A stretch of 64,000 bases of DNA from Sulfitobacter guttiformis (GCF_003610455.1 NZ_RAQK01000002.1:1148317-1212316), one strand, 5' to 3'; shown: positions 53,237 to 61,852, counted from the stretch's first letter. The notes: generated by a model not told the origin, from the letters alone. Translations and numbers: made by a program.

Positions 53237-54154
53237 ATTGCAATAAAACGATTTGGGGCTTTCGGTCTGGCGATTTCCGTCATTCTTACCCTCACCGCAT
53301 GCGACAGCTTTACGTATGCTGAGGACTTTGGACCGACGGCCCCCGTGCCAGCCGAACTTGCTGCGCCAACAGAGCTCGGACTTAGCTTGACCGATCTACT
53401 CCCTCCCGGCCAAGCGATCGATGTAGCCGTCTATGCGTTTCCCGACAAAACCGGCGCACAGCAACCAAACGACGACTTCGCAGATTTTTCCAAAGCGGTT
53501 ACCCAGGGGGGAGAAGCCGTCCTTATTGATGTTCTGCGGCAGGTCACGGACGGAGACTGGTTCAGGGTAGTCGAACGCACGGGTCTCCAGAACCTTCTCA
53601 ACGAGCGCCAGATTATCGATCAGACAAATCTCGTCGCGACGGGCAACCCACGCAGCACTCTTGGACCCCTTCGCTTTGCGGGGATCATCCTTGAAGGGGG
53701 CATTGTGGAGTATGACAGTAATTATGTGACCGGCGGTGCTGGCGCGCGATACTTGGGCATAGGAGCCTCCAAACAGCATCGCAAAGACCTTGTGACGGTA
53801 GCATTGCGCGCTGTAAGCGTAGACAGCGGCGAGGTGCTTTCTTCTGTCACGACGACCAAAACGATCTACTCCAGACTCGTTCAAGGGTCAGTTTTCAGCT
53901 TTGTCGCGGTTGACGAAATTCTCGAAATCGACGCGGGATATTCCATCAACGAGCTTAGCAGTGTCGCGGTGCGCGGCGCAATCGAGCTCGCTGTGTTCAG
54001 CCTTATAATCGAGGGCGCACGCGACGGAATATGGCATTTCCAAAACCCCTCCGCAGGACGCGAACTGATTAGGCGTTATGATGCACGCTACCACCACAAG
54101 TTCTCACCCGCGCAAAAACTGGCGTTCCAGGCCGAGGCATCCGATGCAGGCTAA
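53237..54154 (+). CDS. csgG: Curli secretion channel CsgG, probable ATT start
   Basis: 305 residues if read from ATT at 53237; the first in-frame ATG/GTG/TTG is the GTG at 53345, which would remove the export signal. From the ATT the frame gives a textbook lipoprotein signal: 'IKRF', a hydrophobic core, and lipobox L-T-A-C with Cys at 53300. AAGGA lies 9 bases before the ATT. The remainder matches CsgG closely: 'GLQNLLNERQII', 'GGIVEYDSNYVTGGAGARYLGIG', 'GEVLSSVTTTKTI', 'FQNPSAGRELI'. CsgG forms the nonameric outer-membrane pore for curlin secretion. Alternatives are CTG/ATA starts or a sequencing error. Confidence 0.88.
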   Translation: MAIKRFGAFGLAISVILTLTACDSFTYAEDFGPTAPVPAELAAPTELGLSLTDLLPPGQAIDVAVYAFPDKTGAQQPNDDFADFSKAVTQGGEAVLIDVLRQVTDGDWFRVVERTGLQNLLNERQIIDQTNLVATGNPRSTLGPLRFAGIILEGGIVEYDSNYVTGGAGARYLGIGASKQHRKDLVTVALRAVSVDSGEVLSSVTTTKTIYSRLVQGSVFSFVAVDEILEIDAGYSINELSSVAVRGAIELAVFSLIIEGARDGIWHFQNPSAGRELIRRYDARYHHKFSPAQKLAFQAEASDAG

Positions 54155-54818
54155 ACGTGCCATCATAGCGGGGATACTTATGGGGCTGTCGGCTCTGCCT
54201 CTTGCTGCCCAAGACAGGTTTCGTGCCCCTGAAAGCAGGGAAGACGTCGAGGATTGGTCGCTGGAATGCTACCTTAATCAGGATGGTACCCCACAGGCGT
54301 GTCAAGCTTTTCACCGCGTCCTGATGGATAATGCAACACGCATAGCACTTGTAGCCAGCTTCGCCGTCCCGGCGGAGGGTAACGGAGTACTCTATCAAAT
54401 TGCGCTGCCTTTGGGCATTGATCTGACAGCTGGCGTTTTGATGACCGTTGACGGCGATTATTCCGTTCAGGTTCCAGTTACGCGTTGCACCCTCGAAGGG
54501 TGCTTGTTGGAAGGGCGCCTCACAGCCGCGCCATACGATGCGCTTCTGACCGGAACCTCTGCAAGCTTTACTGTACGGATCCTCGGTCAGGGTGAGCTTG
54601 TGATACCGATGTCACTTGCCGGACTAGCCACTTCAATCCAACGGATTTCAGCGGCAGCCAAGCCCGCACCACCACCGGCACCGCCATCGCCTGAAAGCGC
54701 AACAGCACTGTCACCAAATTCGATTATAGATGAAGTGCCTGATCCGCTCGTCACGCTCCCCGACGATGGTGTGGGCCTTTCCCTAGCCCCCGTTACCGGC
54801 GTTAGACAGGGCGATTGA
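54144..54818 (+). CDS. IalB-family (invasion-associated locus B) secreted protein in the curli operon
   Basis: 224 residues from the ATG at 54144 (GAGG upstream); it overlaps the csgG stop by 11 bases. Signal peptide to about residue 22. The IalB pattern is visible: 'VEDWSLECYL', a second Cys in 'QACQAFHRVL', 'LPLGIDLTAGVLMTVDGD', then 'RCTLEGCLLEGRLT' with another Cys pair. The last ~60 residues are a Pro/Ala/Ser-rich extension. IalB proteins are periplasmic or secreted and poorly understood. It stands where CsgE would be expected, so a curlin export or chaperone role is conceivable. Confidence 0.8.
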   Translation: MQAKRAIIAGILMGLSALPLAAQDRFRAPESREDVEDWSLECYLNQDGTPQACQAFHRVLMDNATRIALVASFAVPAEGNGVLYQIALPLGIDLTAGVLMTVDGDYSVQVPVTRCTLEGCLLEGRLTAAPYDALLTGTSASFTVRILGQGELVIPMSLAGLATSIQRISAAAKPAPPPAPPSPESATALSPNSIIDEVPDPLVTLPDDGVGLSLAPVTGVRQGD

Positions 54819-55308
54819 GCCTGAAACAGCGGTTTGGTTAAATGCAGGCCCCGTTGATCCCGTTTTATCAGCGGCAATCTGCCTTGCTAAGCCAGAAGCA
54901 GATTTTGGTCCAAAAGACTTCGACGGCGGACAATTCTCCTTTTGCGTCCTAATAAGGTCTTCATCTCCCGCACCCAAAAAAGCGCGTAGACACTCCACCT
55001 TAATTAGTGCCCATGAGGCACACATGACAGCAGGCGTGGTTTTTAGATGAGCGTCAGAGGTCTGGTATGGACCGTCGGCTAAAACGCGACGTGGGGGAAA
55101 CAAATAGCAAAGAAGAACATATGTCTTCGGATGACGCTCCGGTTGGACATCTGTTCTGGTAACCGAATAGGAAAGAGACGAACAATATAGTGAATGCCTC
55201 ACAATCCAAAATCCGATTTTCGCGTGTGAGGTTTGTGGAGCCCTATGCACTTGAACATTCTATAGAGTATGCCATTTGGTGGCGAAATAGATTAGAAAAG
55301 GGACTTTC
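54819..55308. other. Intergenic region between curli operon and rhodanese gene
   Basis: About 490 bp. The only long frame (minus strand, 54783-55250) starts at a non-ATG codon and overlaps the IalB gene end; it has no recognisable feature. The promoter for the rhodanese/YeeE operon should lie at the right side, which is AT-rich (55240-55300). Confidence 0.4.
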
Positions 55309-56262
55309 ATGAACCGATTTGCAGCTTACGCACTTGCAGGCGCGCTTGTCGCGCCACTCCCCGGCATTGCCCAAACCAACGATTTCGGCCCACTCCTTAC
55401 GCCACAGGAATTTGTAGCCGTTCAGTCAGAAGCAAACCCCCTTGTTCTGGATATCCGCGCCGCGACAGGAGGGGACAATAACAGCTACGCTGAAGGACAT
55501 CTTCCCGGCGCTGTCAATGCGCCTTATGCGCTCTTTCGCGGCCCTTCCGAAAACCGCGGTGAATTGGTCCCCGAAGATCGGCTTCAGGAAACCCTGCGTG
55601 GCTTGGGTATCTCGCTGGACCGCCCCGTGCTCATCGTGCACCAAGGTAGCGACGTCACAGACTTCGGTTCCGCTGCACGGGTTTATTGGACCCTCAAGAC
55701 GAGCGGTGTAAGCCAGCTGGCCATACTGAATGGTGGCTTCAAGGGCTGGACCGAGGCCGGACTACCACTCGAGCAGGAAGTACAGGACCCTCGCCCAAGT
55801 GATATCGAGATATCCTATTCCGACGAATGGCTCGCCACACGCGAAGAAGTGCTGGCAATCGTAAATGGTGAGCAGGAAGCGACATTGATCGATGCGCGAC
55901 CCGAAAGTTTCTGGAAAGGCGAGGCTTCGCACCCCGCAGCAGCCAAGCCGGGCACATTGCCACAATCGCAGTATTTCACCCATTCAAACTGGTTCTCTGA
56001 TCAGCCCGTTATTGTGAATGCCGAAAGCGCTAAAGCGCTGGCGATCGAGAACAACCTTGATACTGGCGCACCAATCGTCAGCTTCTGCAATTCCGGCCAT
56101 TGGGCGGCAACAAACTGGTTCGCAATGAGCGAACTTGCCGGTCTCGAAAATGTGAAACTGTATCCCGAGTCAATGGTGGGCTGGTCGAACGCCGGATACG
56201 AGATGGCGAATGTACCCGGTCCGTTGCGTCGCGTGTGGAACCAGATCAAAAGCGTGTTCTGA
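55309..56262 (+). CDS. Periplasmic two-domain sulfurtransferase (thiosulfate/3-mercaptopyruvate type)
   Basis: 317 residues with a Sec signal peptide (1-21, 'GIAQT'). Two rhodanese domains: an inactive-looking N-terminal one ('VLDIRAATGGDNNSYAEGHLPGA') and a C-terminal one with active loop 'FCNSGHWAAT' carrying the catalytic Cys. It should transfer sulfane sulfur from thiosulfate or a related donor in the periplasm. The next gene, 5 bp on, encodes a YeeE/YedE permease, so the pair probably handles import of thiosulfate-derived sulfur. Confidence 0.87.
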   Translation: MNRFAAYALAGALVAPLPGIAQTNDFGPLLTPQEFVAVQSEANPLVLDIRAATGGDNNSYAEGHLPGAVNAPYALFRGPSENRGELVPEDRLQETLRGLGISLDRPVLIVHQGSDVTDFGSAARVYWTLKTSGVSQLAILNGGFKGWTEAGLPLEQEVQDPRPSDIEISYSDEWLATREEVLAIVNGEQEATLIDARPESFWKGEASHPAAAKPGTLPQSQYFTHSNWFSDQPVIVNAESAKALAIENNLDTGAPIVSFCNSGHWAATNWFAMSELAGLENVKLYPESMVGWSNAGYEMANVPGPLRRVWNQIKSVF

Positions 56263-56267
56263 GCATT

Positions 56268-57386
56268 ATGACCGATACCACCGCACAAGCGCCTGTTCTC
56301 ACGGGTATTCTGGGTCGAGCCGTTCTGATAGGTGTGGCATTACTCGCAGTGCTCAGCCTATCAGCGGCGGCGGGCTTGCGCTATGGGCTGCTCCTTGCCG
56401 TCGGCATAGGCTTCGGTTTGGTACTTGAAGGTCTGCGCTTCGGCTTTGCAGGGCCGTGGCGTGCGATGATCCTGCGCCGCGAACCTGCGGGCCTCATTGC
56501 ACAGCTTGTATCAATCGGGCTGGTCGCGATCATTGCAATCCCGCTCGTCACCGCAAATGGCACCGAGTTGATCGGCGCTCACGCGCCTGTTGGCTGGGCC
56601 ATGATCGGCGGTGCATTCGTGTTCGGCGCTTGTATGCAGATCGTTATGGGCTGCGGCTCAGGTACACTTGTCAACGCCGGAAGCGGCAACGCAGTTAGTG
56701 CGGTCGCCTTGCCATTCTTTGCGATCGGATCCTTTGCCGGCGCCTATCATTTGCTTTGGTGGACCGACTTGGGATCCGCGCCCGTCGTTGCCCTGAGCGG
56801 CACTACAGGAGTAGTAATTACCGTGGCGGCTTTGGCAGCGGTCGCAGCACTTGCGCTGTTTCTTGCCGCTCCCGGAACACGACGGATCCCGGCGAGACTA
56901 TGGTTCGCCGCGGCGCTGATTGCTTTGCTCGCTCTTGCCAACCTTGTTGTATCTGGGCAGCCTTGGGGCGTGGTATACGGCCTTGGATTATGGGCAGCAA
57001 AGGGCGCGACCGCTCTGGGTGCAGATCTGTCAGGCTCGGTTTTCTGGTCACTCCCCGCTAACCAGACGAGGATCGCGCAAAGCGTGTTAACGGACGTCAC
57101 ATCATTGACAAATATAGGCATCATTGGCGGCGCCTTTCTGGTTGCCGCATGGCGTTCGGGGCTGTCTGCACGCTTGCCCAATCTTCCCGCCCGAGCATGG
57201 GTCGGCACGATTATTGCAGGCCTACTTCTGGGCTACTCTTCCCGTCTGGCATTCGGTTGTAATGTGGGGGCGTTTTTCTCCGGTATATCCACAGGCAGCT
57301 TGCACGGTTGGGTCTGGTTCGCGGCAGCCTTCGCAGGGGCATTCCAAGGTATCCGTATCCGGCGTGCCTTGGGCTTGGAGACCTAA
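56268..57386 (+). CDS. YeeE/YedE family thiosulfate/sulfur transporter
   Basis: 372 residues from the ATG at 56268; the longer frame overlaps the rhodanese gene and is not coding. About ten membrane helices form two related halves with the conserved Cys-containing loops 'VMGCGSGTLVNAGSGN' and 'RLAFGCNVGAFFSGISTGS'. In structurally known YeeE these cysteines relay thiosulfate across the membrane. It is co-transcribed with the periplasmic rhodanese and a small protein. Confidence 0.9.
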   Translation: MTDTTAQAPVLTGILGRAVLIGVALLAVLSLSAAAGLRYGLLLAVGIGFGLVLEGLRFGFAGPWRAMILRREPAGLIAQLVSIGLVAIIAIPLVTANGTELIGAHAPVGWAMIGGAFVFGACMQIVMGCGSGTLVNAGSGNAVSAVALPFFAIGSFAGAYHLLWWTDLGSAPVVALSGTTGVVITVAALAAVAALALFLAAPGTRRIPARLWFAAALIALLALANLVVSGQPWGVVYGLGLWAAKGATALGADLSGSVFWSLPANQTRIAQSVLTDVTSLTNIGIIGGAFLVAAWRSGLSARLPNLPARAWVGTIIAGLLLGYSSRLAFGCNVGAFFSGISTGSLHGWVWFAAAFAGAFQGIRIRRALGLET

Positions 57387-57388
57387 CT

Positions 57389-57565
57389 ATGTTAACACGT
57401 AGATTAGTCGCAGCACTGACACTCGCTGTCTTGGCGGGGATGCTCGCTCTAGATCTGAGGATGAGCCAGCCGCTGGATCCTTTCCGGACACCAGCGGTGT
57501 TGGCGCTTGGGTCAGGTCAGGCGGGAGCGGGCGCGCACTGCGCTGCCTTGCCGACCAGTAACTGA
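57389..57565 (+). CDS. Small membrane or secreted protein downstream of yeeE
   Basis: 58 residues; ATG at 57389, two bases after the yeeE stop. An N-terminal helix ('RLVAALTLAVLAGMLALDL') is followed by a short hydrophilic part with a single Cys ('GAGAHCAALP'). It is too short to assign. The position suggests an accessory of the sulfur transport pair. It could also be a chance frame, though the tight spacing argues for a gene. Confidence 0.45.
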   Translation: MLTRRLVAALTLAVLAGMLALDLRMSQPLDPFRTPAVLALGSGQAGAGAHCAALPTSN

Positions 57566-58042
57566 CTGAACATCGTCACAGATAATTAGGTCGGCATAAG
57601 CAGGTAAGAGCCGTGGCATGCCGCCCCCCTAACACGCAGCGTCACCCGCATACGGTAATGACGCGAACAGTGCGGCGATCGGCCAAGCGCACTTAAACAT
57701 GCTGGCTTCAGTCAATCTTGCACTCTGCCGCCAACATTCTGTCACCGAAAAACGATTCGGCTACACACAACGATTATGCTGCGTTCCATGCCTGAATTGA
57801 GACTTAGTAATTCTATACAGCCACAATGACGGTGCAGCTGACCCGCCGGAATGTCGCTCACCAACTGTATTAAAAAGCAGTCAATAACACGGCTATAGAG
57901 CTTGCGACGTCAAAGCGACACTGCAAGCTCTATCCAAAAGGTAGCAACCGCTATGGCAGCACAGAACATGAAACGTCTATCATGCCTCAAGGCATGTTAG
58001 CGCTAAATGCTAGACTTAACAGTTAGTTAGGCAACCTTTGCT
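57566..58042. other. Intergenic region with two inverted repeats
   Basis: About 477 bp without an ORF of coding character. ATAGAGCTTGC at 57895-57905 and GCAAGCTCTAT at 57923-57933 are a perfect 11-bp inverted repeat with a 17-nt spacer. A second small hairpin, CATGCC-TCAA-GGCATG, lies near 57980-57995. Neither has a following T-run. Function unknown. Confidence 0.45.
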
Positions 58043-58243
58043 TCAGCCTTCACGTTCTGCCTTCTTGCGCGCCAGCTTGCGCTGACGGCTAAGGGCTTCT
58101 TTTTTCTCGCGCGCCTTACGAACGGAAGGCTTTTCAAAATGCTCTTTGAGCCTCATTTCACGAAACACACCTTCACGTTGAAGCTTTTTCTTGAGCGCAC
58201 GAAGCGCCTGATCAACGTTGTTATCACGAACACTTACTTGCAT
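58043..58243 (-). CDS. rpsU: 30S ribosomal protein S21
   Basis: 66 residues from the ATG at 58243 ('[20 protein letters not shown]'). The basic C-terminus '[19 protein letters not shown]' and the whole length fit bacterial S21 (bS21). It binds the small ribosomal subunit near the mRNA Shine-Dalgarno helix. It stands alone at the edge of the integration scar. Confidence 0.95.
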   Translation of the reverse strand: MQVSVRDNNVDQALRALKKKLQREGVFREMRLKEHFEKPSVRKAREKKEALSRQRKLARKKAEREG

Positions 58244-58271
58244 TTGATTTCCGCTATTTTCCAAAAAACTG

Positions 58272-58437
58272 TTGCATGCGACTTGCCAGCAAATTTCGGT
58301 AATATCAAACAGAATCTTTGCAGTTATACGGTTGCAGTTGGATTTTCCAACCCAACAAGAGGGATGGCAACACTACACTCGACGCCATCAAGAAATCCTA
58401 CGCTATGGCAGTGCTTCAGCGCTGGGACTTTGTCGGT
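58272..58437 (+). pseudogene. Frameshifted relic of the small zinc-ribbon gene
   Basis: The end of this stretch encodes 'AMAVLQRWDFVG' followed by a stop, which matches the ending 'AIGVLQRWDFAG' of the zinc-ribbon gene at 43588-43800. Upstream, in another frame, '[10 protein letters not shown]' aligns with 'LQFDFQARSR' of that gene. A one-base shift near 58362 is needed to join them ('[12 protein letters not shown]' follows). The cysteine part is no longer clear. It is therefore a decayed paralogue lying just before the tRNA fragment and the integrase remnant. Confidence 0.65.
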
Positions 58438-58624
58438 TAAGTGAAGACAAGTGTTGCACCACTGAACACTACGTCCAGCTAAGGAACCAAAACACTGTGT
58501 TCAACGAAATATACAGTGCGCAAGCCAGTCCAAGAATACTCTAAAAATCGTTCGTTTGGTTGGACATTGAAGTACACACGCTTAGCGACAGTTTCAGCGT
58601 AAAGTATGAGATATAATTTATAAA

Positions 58625-58672
58625 TGGTACCCAAGGGCGGAATCGAACCACCGACATGATGATTTTCAATCT
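58625..58672 (-). other. 3' fragment of a tRNA-Phe gene (candidate attachment site)
   Basis: The minus strand reads TTGAAAATC, then a degenerate stem, then GTCGGTGGTTCGATTCCGCC, CTTGGGT, A and CCA. That is the anticodon loop, T-arm, acceptor 3' strand and CCA of a tRNA-Phe(GAA). The 5' half is missing: the bases before the loop do not form a stem. Such 3' tRNA copies are left by tyrosine integrases that use tRNA genes as attachment sites, and one is encoded just to the right. Confidence 0.6.
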
Positions 58673-58937
58673 ATCTTTAAGCAATTTTCGCCTGATCTCA
58701 GCCGAGCCAGTCTGAGACAAAATAGGACACATACAGACAATCAAGACATTGATCTAACAGAAAGCATCTCAGTCCTAAGCGCAACCTTAAGTAGATCAAT
58801 CAGCCTCAAGTTGTCTCATTGCGACCCAGTGCAGCGCATGGGTCTTGTAATCCCAGTGAAGCCCCATTCAAACCAATTTTCTCATCCATTCTTTCTGAAC
58901 CGACTTGCCGTCTGTCACAAACAGCAGGAGACAGGTC

Positions 58938-60324
58938 ATGAGCACGTCTAGTATCACCAATGCAAAAGCCATAGTTACGAAAACCAGGAAGCCGACCGTC
59001 AGAGTGAAGATCACGGATGCCCATGTTAGAAACGTAAAGCCATCTGGTGAAAGGCGCACTATCAAGGATGAGGAATGTCGTGGCCTCACCCTCCGCGTCA
59101 GCACAGCAGACAAGAAGACATTCGCATTCATGGGCTGCGGTTGCGACGGGCAGCCAAGAACCATCACTCTGGGACAGTAACCACATCTCACTGTGAAAAA
59201 AGCACGTGAAATTGCTTATGACACCCGCCGCAAACTTCGAGATCCTGTTGAACTCGCAAATCTAATATCTTCACCACCAACTGCCGTGGAATGCACGCTC
59301 GGGGACGTGATCACCGAAGCAGAAAGCCATTTTGGAGGCAAAGGTTTTAAAATATGGAAACCCCGAGGCAAGAAGGATGCAAGCTCCACAGCCCGGCAAG
59401 TTATCAGATGTGTTTTCGAAGGTATATTCGAGCAGAACGTATCCGCAATCACAGCTCTAAATATCTCGAAACTTGCAAACTCATACACTCCCAAAAGCGG
59501 GAAAACTACGGAAAATGGTCAAGCATCCCGAGTGCTTAGCTATCTAAAAACTGTTTTGATTGGGGCAGCCAGAGCAGCAAGCGATTTACGAAATTAGGCG
59601 CCGGACGAGGGATCAATTAGATTTGCCTGACCTCTCAGTTATACACGATCCAGCGATTGACGATCACCTGTTTTCAGGTGTGCGAGATCGTGTGCTTTTG
59701 CCAGAGGAACTTGCAGCGATACTGCCGCTCCTCGTGGTCAACGGAATCGGTGAAAACGGATACTTGGATGTCGACCTTAGCCCCATCGCCCTACGATTTA
59801 TTCTATTAGTCGTGTGTCGCCGCTGTGAAGTAGAAGATGCAACATGGGAACAGTTTGATTTTCATCACAAAACGTGGACGCGAAAGGTGATATGCGAGGG
59901 GCGAGAATTTGTTGTAACCCACCCTATTTCCAATGATGCGATCGAGCTGTTGAAAAGTCTGCCCACCTTTCAAAAGTCCGCCCAGAGCTCCTATGTTTTC
60001 GCAAACCGAAGTGGAAGAAAATTCAACAATTGGGATCGCGCATGCGATTCAATCAAGACTGCTTCAAGGACAAGCAACTGGCACCAGCACGATTTACGCA
60101 GAACTGTTTCCACTATTCTATCCAAGTTTGGAACTGCAGATCCTACCATAGATACTCTGCTATCTCCCAAAAACTCGTTTTCACGTGAGAACACCAGTAA
60201 CACAGCCGCAGCTTACATTCACTTAGGGAAGCTCATGAAAGGGCTTCCAGATCCAATGCGAGATGCTGTGGAGCTATTGGCGGAAATCATTCACACGATA
60301 GAAAACGGAGACTTGCCGCACTGA
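58938..60324 (+). pseudogene. Broken tyrosine recombinase/integrase of a genomic island
   Basis: An AGGAG-preceded ATG at 58938 opens an integrase N-terminal domain ('KITDAHVRNVKPSGERR', 'CRGLTLRVS'). The frame is stopped by TAA at 59178, where 'LGQ-stop-PHLTVKKAREIA' replaces the usual L-G-x-Y-P-x-L-T. The same frame resumes to a second stop at 59595-59597. The catalytic domain continues in another frame (59560-60324), with 'VVCRRCEVEDATW' (first Arg), 'HQHDLRRT' (His and second Arg) and 'NTAAAYIHL' (Tyr). One nonsense mutation and one frameshift thus inactivate it. Confidence 0.8.
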
Positions 60325-60916
60325 AAAGCAGAACCATCTACCCTTCAACAAGAAGGAGACACGGCCTCAGCGTGCCGAACGCTAAAGGAGTTGAGGGACC
60401 GGAACCTAAGCGGGACAAAACCAAACGGGACTAAAATTAGTGCCTATTGTTTAAAGTTGAAGTGGGAAAGCTGACTTTTGCTATCCCCCTCGCGAACGGA
60501 AACTACGCGCAGAAAGCGCTTTTTGCAAAATCACATACGGCCCATTGCCGCCGTTAGTGTGAAACGCATCTAAAGGCAGCTCCCATGCCAAAGCGGACAT
60601 GCTCATTCTACAGGTTGGGCAGATTGCGTACTTTCGCTGCGCCCGCAAACTAAATTGGGTATTTTGAAGAAAGTGGACGTTCAGCGCTGCGACATAGTTT
60701 TCCGATGTGCAATCGCGGCAAAAGTTGGCAAAGAGCCCGTTTTGCCCATTTTCTGCAATGTCGCGCAGCACCGACAAAAAAATCGACACATCGCAGGGAA
60801 AGATGCCTCGACCTACATAACCTACCCTCCCAAAACCGCATGGTATCTCCTTGTTGAACCGCTTAAGCTTTGTACACCTCTGCCAATGAGCCGTTTTAAA
60901 AACCAAGGAGATTTCA
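60325..60916. other. Spacer between integrase relic and choX
   Basis: About 590 bp. Near 60407-60434 the words CGGGACAAAA and CGGGACTAAAA form a short direct repeat that could be an integrase arm site. A minus-strand frame ending at 60481 holds two CxxC pairs (listed separately). The choX promoter must lie at the right-hand side; AAGGAG precedes the choX ATG. No strong promoter boxes were identified. Confidence 0.4.
60481..60801 (-). CDS. Possible small Cys-rich protein or relic, unknown
   Basis: A minus-strand frame continuing through ~60801 encodes two CxxC pairs, 'FCRDCTSENY' and 'ICPTCRMSMSALAW', and ends 'FRSRGG'. The two pairs about 33 residues apart look like a zinc-binding site, unlike chance shadow frames, and codon use is plausible. 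There is no ATG with a ribosome site, so the start is unclear (a GTG near 60799 is one option). It may be the remains of a gene cut by the neighbouring integration event, or not a gene at all. Confidence 0.25.
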   Translation of the reverse strand, partial: FPCDVSIFLSVLRDIAENGQNGLFANFCRDCTSENYVAALNVHFLQNTQFSLRAQRKYAICPTCRMSMSALAWELPLDAFHTNGGNGPYVILQKALSARSFRSRGG

Positions 60917-61843
60917 ATGAAATTCGCTACCACAATTTCCACACTCGCACTGATTACAGCCGCAAACGCAGCATTCGCCAATTGTGAAGAAGTCCGCTTT
61001 TCCGATGTTGGTTGGACTGACATAACAGCGACCACTGCCGCCACATCCTTTGTCCTTGAGGCACTTGGGTATGAACCATCAACCGATATTCTGTCCGTGC
61101 CTGTGACCTATGCATCGATGGCGGAGGGCAACATCGACGTCTTCCTCGGCAATTGGATGCCCACAATGGAAGGCGATATCGCCACCTACCGCGAAGCGGG
61201 CACTGTCGACACCGTCCGCATAAATCTGACCGGCGCCAAATACACACTCGCGACCAATGCTGCTGGTGTTGCTGCGGGGATCACTGATTTTGCCTCTATC
61301 GCGACTGCCGCTGAAGCACTTGACGGTAAGATATACGGAATCGAAGCGGGCAATGACGGCAACCGTTTGATCCAAGACATGATCGACGGCGGCGTGTTCG
61401 GCCTGTCCGATTTCAATGTCGTTGAATCCTCCGAGCAGGGCATGCTGGCCCAAGTTGAGCGCGCAGTTGACCGCTCCGAGCCTGTCGTGTTTCTTGGCTG
61501 GGAGCCGCATCCCATGAACGCCAACTTTGATCTGACCTATTTGCCCGGTGGTGACGACTTCTTTGGCCCAGATCTGGGCGGCGCTACAGTTGCGACAAAT
61601 ACGCGTGCCGGCTATGTCGCCGAGTGCCCCAATGTGGGCAAGCTGCTGACGAACCTTGAGTTCACCCTCGCCATGGAGAACGAGATCATGGGCGCAATCC
61701 TGAATGACGGTGTTGATCCAGAAGATGCGGCCAAGGCATGGCTTACAGCCAACACCGACATTTGGACGGCGTGGCTGGAGGGTGTGACGACGCTGGACGG
61801 TGGCGACGCTGGTGGTGCCGTTACAGCCGCACTGGCCAACTAA
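60917..61843 (+). CDS. choX: Choline ABC transporter substrate-binding protein
   Basis: 308 residues with a Sec signal peptide (1-21, 'NAAFA'). The mature N-terminus 'EVRFSDVGWTDITATTA' and 'FLGNWMPTMEGDIATYREAG' match ChoX of the glycine-betaine/choline-binding OpuAC family, with Trp and Tyr residues that form the aromatic box. It is the high-affinity periplasmic binding protein for choline. AAGGAG lies 7 bases before the ATG. A hairpin with T-run separates it from choW. No betaine synthesis genes (betA/betB/betC) adjoin in the window. Confidence 0.93.
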   Translation: MKFATTISTLALITAANAAFANCEEVRFSDVGWTDITATTAATSFVLEALGYEPSTDILSVPVTYASMAEGNIDVFLGNWMPTMEGDIATYREAGTVDTVRINLTGAKYTLATNAAGVAAGITDFASIATAAEALDGKIYGIEAGNDGNRLIQDMIDGGVFGLSDFNVVESSEQGMLAQVERAVDRSEPVVFLGWEPHPMNANFDLTYLPGGDDFFGPDLGGATVATNTRAGYVAECPNVGKLLTNLEFTLAMENEIMGAILNDGVDPEDAAKAWLTANTDIWTAWLEGVTTLDGGDAGGAVTAALAN

Positions 61844-61852
61844 AAAAATAAG

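Noticed and set aside
54783..55250. 155-residue minus-strand frame downstream of the IalB gene
   Set aside because: It begins at a non-ATG codon, overlaps the IalB gene end antisense, and has no motif or ribosome site.
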